Part shown: positions 32,670 to 37,741 of the stretch, piece by piece | Layout of the letters: each line of letters opens with the position of its first letter | Position numbering within the stretch: the stretch's first letter is position 1 | DNA from: JAGZHZ01 sp963929865 | Lineage (GTDB): Bacteria; Bacillota; Clostridia; Lachnospirales; Lachnospiraceae | Direction: 5' to 3' | Assembly (NCBI GenBank): GCA_963929865.1 | Contig: CAWVKK010000083.1 | Span: forward strand, 1 to 37,741 | DNA: 37,741 nucleotides | Made by a program: the position numbers and the translations under genes | Notes under the pieces: generated by a model | What the model saw: the letters and a program-made list of their open reading frames with translations, nothing else | Told to the model about the DNA's origin: nothing | Databases searched by the model: none

Positions 32670-32909
32670 TTAGTTTAACGCATCCTTAATCTGCTCAACA
32701 GCATCACCAACCGTCACGATCTTTTCTACTTCCTCGGTCGGAATTTCGATATCAAACTCTTCCTCAATTCCCATCACAATCTGAAAAATATCCAGGGAGT
32801 CTGCGCCCAGATCATCTACAAATGTTGTCTCCGGCGTGATCTCATCTGCATTGACGTTCAATACCTCTGCTATAATCTGCTGTATTTTTTCAAATTCCAT
32901 TCTTTTCAA
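32670..32909 (-). CDS. acpP: Acyl carrier protein
   Basis: This 79-residue acidic four-helix protein carries growing acyl chains on a phosphopantetheine arm. The attachment Ser lies in FVDDLGADSLDIFQIVMGIEEEF, within the DSL motif at about 38-40. The gene follows plsX by 12 bases. The start is placed at the first ATG after AAAGGA; a shorter start at the Met three codons later is possible. This pairing is standard for the fatty acid and phospholipid locus. Confidence 0.96.
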   Translation of the reverse strand: MKRMEFEKIQQIIAEVLNVNADEITPETTFVDDLGADSLDIFQIVMGIEEEFDIEIPTEEVEKIVTVGDAVEQIKDALN

Positions 32910-32921
32910 TCCTTTCCTTGC

Positions 32922-33935
32922 TTAATTTTCCTGCACCATAAATTTTTCTTTTATTTTTTCGTTGATCTGCTGTTGTTTAAACTGCACACATTGAATAATT
33001 GAATTGGTAATTTCAACAGACTTAGAGCTGCCGTGCGCTTTTACTACAAGTCCGTTTAATCCCAAAAGCGGCGCTCCGCCATACCGGCTTGCGTCGAAAG
33101 ATGCCAGGGTTTTCTTCAGCGCCGGCTTTGCCAGCCATCCTCCGACTTTGCTTCTCGCGCTCGACATCATCCCCTGTTTTACCTTCTTAAAAAAGGCGGC
33201 GCCTACTCCTTCATAAAGCTTTAAAATTACATTTCCCACAAATGCCTCGCAGACGATCACATCACAGACGCCTGCCGGGATATCTCTCGCCTCCACACTG
33301 CCGGCAAAGTTGATATCACTGCACTGCTTTAACATCGGAAATGTCTCTTTGACTAATGCATTGCCTTTCTCCTCCTCCGCACCGATGTTGACAATCCCAA
33401 CTTTTGGATTTTTTACGCCGATTACATGTTCCATATAAATCGAACCCATCTTGGCAAACTGTACGAGGTGAGACGGTCTTGCATCCACGTTGGCTCCGCA
33501 GTCCACCAGCAGCGAAAATCCTTTCTCCGTCGGAATCAGCGGGGCAAGAGGCGGTCTTTCCACTCCTTTGATCCTGCCGACAAGCAGCTGTCCTCCTACT
33601 AAAATTGCTCCTGTGCTGCCTGCTGATACAAAGGCGTCCGCCTCTCCCTTTTTTACGAGATTCATACCCACTACAATGGAAGAGTCTTTCTTTGTCCGGA
33701 TTGCCTTCACCGGCGGCTCTGCCGTTTCGATCACTTCGCTGGCATACACCGTTTCTATCTGTTCTTTTGAGTAAGTATATTGCCGCAGCTGATCTTCTAT
33801 GTCTTTTTGCCTTCCTGTCAGAATCACTTTGATATCTTTTCTGGCATTCACCGCGTCGACCGCCCCTTTGATTATCTCGACCGGAGCATAGTCTCCGCCC
33901 ATCGCGTCAACTGCCACTCTTACTGTCTCCTGCAT
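32922..33935 (-). CDS. plsX: Phosphate acyltransferase PlsX
   Basis: The 337-residue enzyme makes acyl-phosphate from acyl-ACP for PlsY. Motifs are VAVDAMGGDYAPVEIIKGA (about 7-25), DAFVSAGSTGAILVGG (about 101-116), LVDCGANVDARPSHLVQFAKMG (about 147-168), NIGAEEEKGN (about 187-196) and CDVIVCEAFVGNVILKLYEG (about 220-239). All are typical. The start follows GAGGAGGA. It has its own promoter after the rpmF terminator. Confidence 0.97.
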   Translation of the reverse strand: MQETVRVAVDAMGGDYAPVEIIKGAVDAVNARKDIKVILTGRQKDIEDQLRQYTYSKEQIETVYASEVIETAEPPVKAIRTKKDSSIVVGMNLVKKGEADAFVSAGSTGAILVGGQLLVGRIKGVERPPLAPLIPTEKGFSLLVDCGANVDARPSHLVQFAKMGSIYMEHVIGVKNPKVGIVNIGAEEEKGNALVKETFPMLKQCSDINFAGSVEARDIPAGVCDVIVCEAFVGNVILKLYEGVGAAFFKKVKQGMMSSARSKVGGWLAKPALKKTLASFDASRYGGAPLLGLNGLVVKAHGSSKSVEITNSIIQCVQFKQQQINEKIKEKFMVQEN

Positions 33936-33957
33936 GGCACATTCCTCCTCGTATATC

Positions 33958-33994
33958 TATAGACTACTATACTAAACATCATTCTAAAAATCAA
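33958..33994 (-). promoter_or_regulatory. plsX-acpP promoter with an overlapping inverted repeat
   Basis: TTGATT (33989-33994), a 17-base spacer and TATAGT (33966-33971) are read on the minus strand. The inverted repeat TATAG-TAGT-CTATA (33958-33971) overlaps the -10 box and could be an operator. Some Firmicutes control plsX with FapR, but the match to a FapR box is not clear. Confidence 0.65.
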
Positions 33995-34140
33995 TATCTA
34001 TTTTTATATGGTTTCGGATGCCCTGCCGCCCCGTCAGAGAGGTCTTTCTTTCTGATTTTTTCTGCTGTGCAGTCCAATTTCGATGTCTGCTGGAAAAACG
34101 CTCTGAATTTAAAGAAAATTCTGACAATAAAAATCTGTAT

Positions 34141-34168
34141 AAAATGAGACCGTTTTTTAACGGTCTCA
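34141..34168 (-). terminator. Terminator after rpmF
   Basis: TGAGACCGTT (34145-34154) and AACGGTCTCA (34159-34168) form a perfect 10-base stem with a four-base loop. On the minus strand it is followed by TTTT. The gap 33995-34140 holds nothing else that I can recognise. Confidence 0.85.
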
Positions 34169-34181
34169 CAAGCACCCTGAA

Positions 34182-34361
34182 TCAGTCAACGGATACAATT
34201 TCTTTTTTGTTATATGTTCCGCAGTTTTTGCATACTCTGTGGGACATCATCAGTTCGCCGCATTTGCTGCATTTTACCAAGTTTGGAGCAGCCATTTTCC
34301 AGTTTGCTCTTCTCTTGTCTCTTCTTCCTTTGGAAGATTTATTTTTTGGACAGATAGACAT
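34182..34361 (-). CDS. rpmF: 50S ribosomal protein L32
   Basis: The translation is 59 residues, read from ATG at 34359-34361 to TGA at 34182-34184. It has the L32 basic segment SSKGRRDKRRANWKM (about 9-23) and a zinc ribbon with CSKCG (about 34-38) and CKNCG (about 47-51). The N-terminus, MSICPKNKS, is a variant of the usual MAVPKRKTS. It lies 3 bases after the yceD stop. yceD-rpmF is a near-universal bacterial pair, usually before plsX as here. Confidence 0.95.
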   Translation of the reverse strand: MSICPKNKSSKGRRDKRRANWKMAAPNLVKCSKCGELMMSHRVCKNCGTYNKKEIVSVD

Positions 34362-34364
34362 GGT

Positions 34365-34892
34365 TTACACCTCCTTAAATTTGCTAAAAATATCTCGGAT
34401 TTTGGCCATTCTTGGATCTAAATCTGTGCGTTCGCATTCGCACGTCTCATGGTTTAAATTGACTCCGCAAACCTTACAGATTCCTTTGCAGTCCTCTTTG
34501 CAAAGGACACGCAGCGGCCAATTCACTAAAATCTCACCATAAAGCAGTTTATCCACATCCAGGTTATATCCATCAATATAGCAGTGTTCATCTAGCGCTT
34601 TTATCCGTTCTTCCCCTGACAGTTTCATATCGATTTCTTTCCTGATCTCCAATGTCATCTGATAGGGAACGTCGTCTAAACAGCGGTCACAAGGCACAAC
34701 CATTTCCAGTTCTGCCCTGCCTTCTATTTGCAGGACGCGGTCTCCTGTATTTGTAATCTTCAAATGGACCGGTTCTTTCCTGCAGATAGGAAAGCTTCCA
34801 AGCTTTGACTGAAATACTTCCATCTCCAGGCAAGCATCGCATTCCACTGTTTTGCCGTCTCTGGTTAAAACTTCCGTTAAATTAATCAGCAT
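34365..34892 (-). CDS. yceD: DUF177/YceD family protein involved in 23S rRNA accumulation
   Basis: The start is the ATG at 34890-34892 after AGGAGGG; the longer frame crosses the promoter. This gives 175 residues. YceD is needed for normal 23S rRNA levels in E. coli and plants. The C-terminal half has the Cys-rich family motif, with CDRCLDDVP (about 93-101) and the CKEDCKGICKVCGVNLN stretch (about 142-158), likely zinc-binding. It is translationally coupled to rpmF. Confidence 0.88.
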   Translation of the reverse strand: MLINLTEVLTRDGKTVECDACLEMEVFQSKLGSFPICRKEPVHLKITNTGDRVLQIEGRAELEMVVPCDRCLDDVPYQMTLEIRKEIDMKLSGEERIKALDEHCYIDGYNLDVDKLLYGEILVNWPLRVLCKEDCKGICKVCGVNLNHETCECERTDLDPRMAKIRDIFSKFKEV

Positions 34893-34919
34893 TTTAGCCC
34901 TCCTATTCACACTTTCACT

Positions 34920-34948
34920 ATTATACATAGATTGTACTTGTTTGTCAA
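34920..34948 (-). promoter_or_regulatory. Perfect consensus promoter of yceD-rpmF
   Basis: TTGACA (34943-34948), 17 bases and TATAAT (34920-34925) match the sigma-A consensus at all twelve positions. A second TTGACA lies further upstream near 34972, with no clear -10. Confidence 0.93.
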
Positions 34949-35017
34949 CCTGTTTTTTGATAAATGTCAAGGGATTTTCCTTGACCAAAATCTCCTGCCA
35001 AAACGCCTTTTTTGCCG

Positions 35018-35056
35018 AAAAAAATCCTCTGTTGCCAGGCAGAGCAGAGGATTTTT
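35018..35056 (-). terminator. Terminator of pta-ackA
   Basis: AAAAATCCTCTG (35020-35031) and CAGAGGATTTTT (35045-35056) pair perfectly, and on the minus strand the stem ends in seven Ts. The stem core matches the ilvA terminator at 26054. Confidence 0.93.
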
Positions 35057-35067
35057 ATGGTCACATC

Positions 35068-36258
35068 TTATTTTACAAGCGCTACTGTCTCACGGCAGAT
35101 CGCAAGCTCCTCATTTGTCGGGATCACGCAAACCTTTACTTTAGAATCCGGAGTTGAAATTACCATCTCTTCCCCTCTCTTGCTGTTTGCCTCTTTGTCG
35201 AGCGTGATTCCAAGGTATCCCAGATAGCCCACTACCTTCTCGCGGACCGGACACGCGTTTTCACCGATTCCCGCCGTAAATGTGATCGCGTCCACACCGT
35301 TGAGCGCTGCCACATAGCCGCCTACAAATTTTGCGATTCCGTAGCACAGAACCTCGATCGCATTCTCTGCGTATTTGTTTCCGCTGCGGGCTGCCTCGTC
35401 CAGATCGCGGAAATCGCTTGAGAGCTTGGAAAGTCCCTGTAAGCCTGATTTTTTGTTTAAAATATTCATGATTGCAGGAATGTCAAGATTTTCCTTTTTC
35501 GCGATAAATTCCATAATGGCAGGGTCAATATTTCCGGAGCGTGTTCCCATCACGACGCCTTCAAGCGGAGTCAGTCCCATCGTCGTATCGATGCATTTTC
35601 CGTTCAGCACAGCGCTGATGGAAGAGCCGTTTCCTAAGTGGCACACGATGACCTTTGAATTTTCCGGATCCAGTCCGAGGAACTCAACCGTACGTTTTGA
35701 CACAAAGCTGTGGGAGGTTCCGTGGAATCCGTATCTTCTTACTTTGTACTTTTCATAGTATTCAATCGGAAGACCATACAGGTAGGCTCTTGCCGGCATC
35801 GTCTGATGGAATGCCGTGTCAAACACTGCCACCATCGGAACTCCCGGCATCAGCTCTTTGCAGACGTTGATTCCGATCAGGTTTGCAGGGTTATGCAGCG
35901 GCGCCAGATCATTGCACTCCTCTACGGCTTTGATCACTTCCTCGTCGATGACTACAGAAGAAGCGAATTTCTCTCCGCCGTGTACCACTCTATGTCCAAC
36001 AGCGTCGATCTCTTTTAAGCTCTTGATTGCGCCGGTCTTGTCGTTTGTCAGCGCGTCCAGCACCATCTGGATCGCTTCTTTGTGAGTCGGCATGGCAGCT
36101 TCCGTCACTTCCTTGCCGCATCCCTCTTTCTGGTACACAAGTCTTCCGTCAATTCCGATTCTCTCGCACAGTCCTTTTGCCAGCACTTCCTCAGAGTCTG
36201 AATTGATCAGCTGATATTTTAAGGAAGAGCTTCCACAGTTAATAACTAAAACATTCAT
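35068..36258 (-). CDS. ackA: Acetate kinase
   Basis: The start is the ATG at 36256-36258, eight bases after GGAGG, giving 396 residues. The enzyme makes ATP from acetyl-phosphate, releasing acetate. Motifs are LVINCGSSSLKYQL (about 4-17), VGHRVVHGGE (about 84-93), VFDTAFHQTMP (about 146-156), RRYGFHGTSHSFV (about 174-186), HLGNGSS (about 206-212) and FTAGIGENACPVRE (about 321-334). It follows pta by 24 bases. With the CODH accessory genes at 1-2161 it fits acetogenic energy metabolism. Confidence 0.97.
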   Translation of the reverse strand: MNVLVINCGSSSLKYQLINSDSEEVLAKGLCERIGIDGRLVYQKEGCGKEVTEAAMPTHKEAIQMVLDALTNDKTGAIKSLKEIDAVGHRVVHGGEKFASSVVIDEEVIKAVEECNDLAPLHNPANLIGINVCKELMPGVPMVAVFDTAFHQTMPARAYLYGLPIEYYEKYKVRRYGFHGTSHSFVSKRTVEFLGLDPENSKVIVCHLGNGSSISAVLNGKCIDTTMGLTPLEGVVMGTRSGNIDPAIMEFIAKKENLDIPAIMNILNKKSGLQGLSKLSSDFRDLDEAARSGNKYAENAIEVLCYGIAKFVGGYVAALNGVDAITFTAGIGENACPVREKVVGYLGYLGITLDKEANSKRGEEMVISTPDSKVKVCVIPTNEELAICRETVALVK

Positions 36259-36282
36259 TTCCTTTTCCTCCGTGAAAAACAA

Positions 36283-37278
36283 TTATTGTGCCTGGCACTG
36301 TACGGAAGTAATCGCAACAACGCCTACGATATCTTCTGCGCTGCATCCTCTGGAGAGGTCGTTTACCGGTTTTGCGATTCCCTGTGTGATTGGTCCGTAA
36401 GCTTCTGCTTTTGCCAGTCTTTGAACTAATTTATATCCAATATTTCCAGCGTCGAGATCCGGGAACATCAGGACATTTGCTTTTCCGGCTACCGTGCTTC
36501 CCGGCGCTTTTGAAGCTGCAACGCTCGGGACAATGGCAGCGTCTAACTGGAATTCTCCGTCCACCTTCAGGTTTGGATAGTTTTCCTTTGCAATCTTTAC
36601 TGCCTCTACAACTTTGTCAACGTCCGCATGTTTTGCGCTTCCCTTTGTGGAGTGGGACAGCATCGCAACGATCGGCTCTTTCTGAACTAACAGCTCAAAG
36701 GATTCTGCTGAAGATTCTGCAATCGCTGCCAGCTCTTCCGGATTTGGATTCTGATTTAATCCGCTGTCCGCAAAGATAAACGTTCCGTCTGCTCCGTATT
36801 CACAGTTTGGCACTACCATCAGGAAAAATGCGGAAACTAACTTTGTCCCTGGTTTTGTCTTTAAAATCTGCAGACATGGTCTTAACGTATCTGCTGTAGA
36901 GTGGCATGCGCCGGATACCATACCGTCGGCGTCTCCCATCTTTACCATCATAACGCCGTAGTACAGATACTGGTTTAAGAGAATCTCTCTTGCCTGCTCC
37001 TGTGTCATGCCTTTTTTCTGTCTTAATTCCACTAATTTTGCGATATAGGCGTCTGTCTTTTCTGATTTTGCAGGATCTACAATCTTCGCTCCGGAAATGT
37101 CAAGTCCTTCGCTTCCTTTTTTGACTGCCTCTTCACTTCCAATTAAGATGATGTCGGCAATGCCCTCTTTTAAAATCTGGGCGGTCGCCTCGTACGTTCT
37201 GCGGTCTTCTGTCTCTGGCAGTACAATTGTTTTTTTGTTGTCTTTTGCTCTCTGTTTGATTACGTCAATAAATCCCAT
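36283..37278 (-). CDS. pta: Phosphate acetyltransferase
   Basis: The start is the ATG at 37276-37278, read as MGFIDVIKQRAKDNKKTIVLPE, giving 331 residues of the short Pta type without the N-terminal DRTGG domain. It exchanges CoA for phosphate on acetyl-CoA. Motifs are VLPETEDRRTYEA (about 19-31), DADGMVSGACHSTADTLRP (about 118-136), FADSGLNQNPNPEELAAIA (about 168-186), MLSHSTKGSAKHADVDKVVEA (about 206-226) and KANVLMFPDLDAGNIGYK (about 266-283). It is first in the pta-ackA operon. Confidence 0.97.
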   Translation of the reverse strand: MGFIDVIKQRAKDNKKTIVLPETEDRRTYEATAQILKEGIADIILIGSEEAVKKGSEGLDISGAKIVDPAKSEKTDAYIAKLVELRQKKGMTQEQAREILLNQYLYYGVMMVKMGDADGMVSGACHSTADTLRPCLQILKTKPGTKLVSAFFLMVVPNCEYGADGTFIFADSGLNQNPNPEELAAIAESSAESFELLVQKEPIVAMLSHSTKGSAKHADVDKVVEAVKIAKENYPNLKVDGEFQLDAAIVPSVAASKAPGSTVAGKANVLMFPDLDAGNIGYKLVQRLAKAEAYGPITQGIAKPVNDLSRGCSAEDIVGVVAITSVQCQAQ

Positions 37279-37317
37279 GATTCTTTGACTCCTTTCATTT
37301 TTTCCGCTTTTTGTGTG

Positions 37318-37336
37318 GTATATGCAGCACATATAC
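37318..37336. repeat. 7-base inverted repeat in the pta leader
   Basis: GTATATG (37318-37324) and CATATAC (37330-37336) flank a five-base spacer just downstream of the predicted pta transcription start. It could be an operator or an mRNA hairpin. Confidence 0.4.
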
Positions 37337-37347
37337 TTCTGTTTTTC

Positions 37348-37376
37348 ATTATACTGCTAAGTTTTTTGAATTTCAA
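37348..37376 (-). promoter_or_regulatory. Promoter of pta-ackA
   Basis: TTGAAA (37371-37376), 17 bases and a perfect TATAAT (37348-37353) are read on the minus strand, about 70 bases before the pta ATG. Confidence 0.8.
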
Positions 37377-37430
37377 CTGTTGCTTTGTATCTTTTTCCAA
37401 ACATTTCTCTGTTTTTTCCAGGTTTTTTGA

Positions 37431-37459
37431 TTGTATTTTCTTTTGTCCTGTGATATGAT
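37431..37459 (+). promoter_or_regulatory. Possible tmcAL promoter
   Basis: TTGTAT (37431-37436), 17 bases and TATGAT (37454-37459) are read rightward, 27 bases before the tmcAL ATG. The -35 is weak. Confidence 0.5.
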
Positions 37460-37486
37460 ACCAGTACTTTTTGGAGGATTTTATGT

Positions 37487-37741
37487 ATGAATGTAACTGG
37501 TATCATCGCTGAATACAACCCGTTTCACAACGGTCATCTCTATCACCTGACAAAAGCGCGCCGCGAGACGGACGCAGATTTTCTTGTCGTCCTCTTAAGC
37601 GGTGATTTCGTCCAGAGAGGGGAACCGGCTGTTTTGGACAAATGGACCCGTGCCCGGATGGCGCTTTTGTGCGGCGCTGATCTTGTCCTGGAGCTGCCCT
37701 CCTTTGCCGCGGCAGGGAGCGCTGAATATTTTGCCAGGGGA
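37487..37741 (+). CDS. tmcAL: tRNA(Met) cytidine acetate ligase TmcAL (partial, C-terminus off the right edge)
   Basis: The first 85 residues are present, in frame to the last base. TmcAL (formerly YlbM) uses acetate and ATP to acetylate C34 of elongator tRNA-Met. The N-terminal nucleotidyltransferase motif GIIAEYNPFHNGHLYHL (about 5-21) includes the HxGH-like active site, followed by LLSGDFVQRGEPAVLDKWTRARMAL (about 36-60) and ADLVLELP (about 64-71). The start ATG at 37487-37489 lies nine bases after GGAGG; another ATG at 37483 is out of frame. In Bacillus this gene neighbours yceD-rpmF; here pta-ackA lies between. Confidence 0.93.
   Translation, partial: MNVTGIIAEYNPFHNGHLYHLTKARRETDADFLVVLLSGDFVQRGEPAVLDKWTRARMALLCGADLVLELPSFAAAGSAEYFARG

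Noticed and set aside
1..37741. CRISPR array, insertion sequence, prophage or tRNA/rRNA gene
   Set aside because: No regularly spaced repeats, transposase or phage proteins, or tRNA/rRNA signatures were found on reading both strands.

Overview
The window is chromosomal DNA from a Clostridia-class Firmicute, most likely an acetogen-like Lachnospiraceae such as Blautia or a relative. The reasons are strong AGGAGG ribosome binding sites, many A/T-rich TTGACA-17-TATAAT promoters, a leftward block of housekeeping genes in clostridial order (rpsP-khpA-rimM-trmD-rplS-lepB-rbgA-rnhB-yraN), Pta-AckA acetate formation, and a CODH nickel-maturation/MetF segment at the left edge. The genus is an inference; no rRNA or tRNA gene was found. 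Almost everything is transcribed leftward. The exceptions are prs (9864-11033) and tmcAL (from 37487).

Layout from left to right. (1) 1-2161 is a Wood-Ljungdahl accessory operon, read in the order His/Cys-rich metal protein, CooT, MetF, CooC; it continues off the left edge. (2) 2428-5223 is an ABC importer of the TrpXYZ type with its own consensus promoter and an intra-operon hairpin after the binding-protein gene. (3) 5330-9685 is DUF512 radical-SAM protein-der-plsY-gpsA. (4) 9864-11033 is a divergent PRPP synthetase with its own promoter and a perfect bidirectional terminator. (5) 11116-19642 is the ylxM-ffh-rpsP-khpA // rimM-trmD // rplS // lepB2-rbgA-lepB-rnhB-yraN-pgeF translation, export and ribosome-assembly region. 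(6) 19729-23261 holds a 781-residue L,D-transpeptidase and an A-type flavoprotein. (7) 23329-25953 is flippase-like protein-pssA-psd, which makes phosphatidylethanolamine. (8) 26125-32577 is rnc-smc-ftsY-ilvA. (9) 32670-34892 is yceD-rpmF // plsX-acpP. (10) 35068-37278 is pta-ackA, with tmcAL divergent at the right edge.

The genes work together in membrane building (plsX, acpP, plsY, gpsA, pssA, psd), SRP-dependent export (ffh, ftsY, ylxM, lepB), ribosome and tRNA maturation (rbgA, der, rimM, trmD, rnc, yceD, tmcAL) and acetate metabolism (CODH/MetF branch plus pta-ackA).

No phage, insertion sequence, CRISPR array or transferred island was seen. The observations most worth following are: a second signal peptidase I homologue whose catalytic Ser and Lys are both replaced (Ala52, Arg96), sitting two genes from an intact paralogue; a His/Cys-rich protein beside CooT and CooC that looks like a functional counterpart of the CooJ nickel chaperone; and an L,D-transpeptidase carrying four tandem extracellular beta-sandwich-like repeats.
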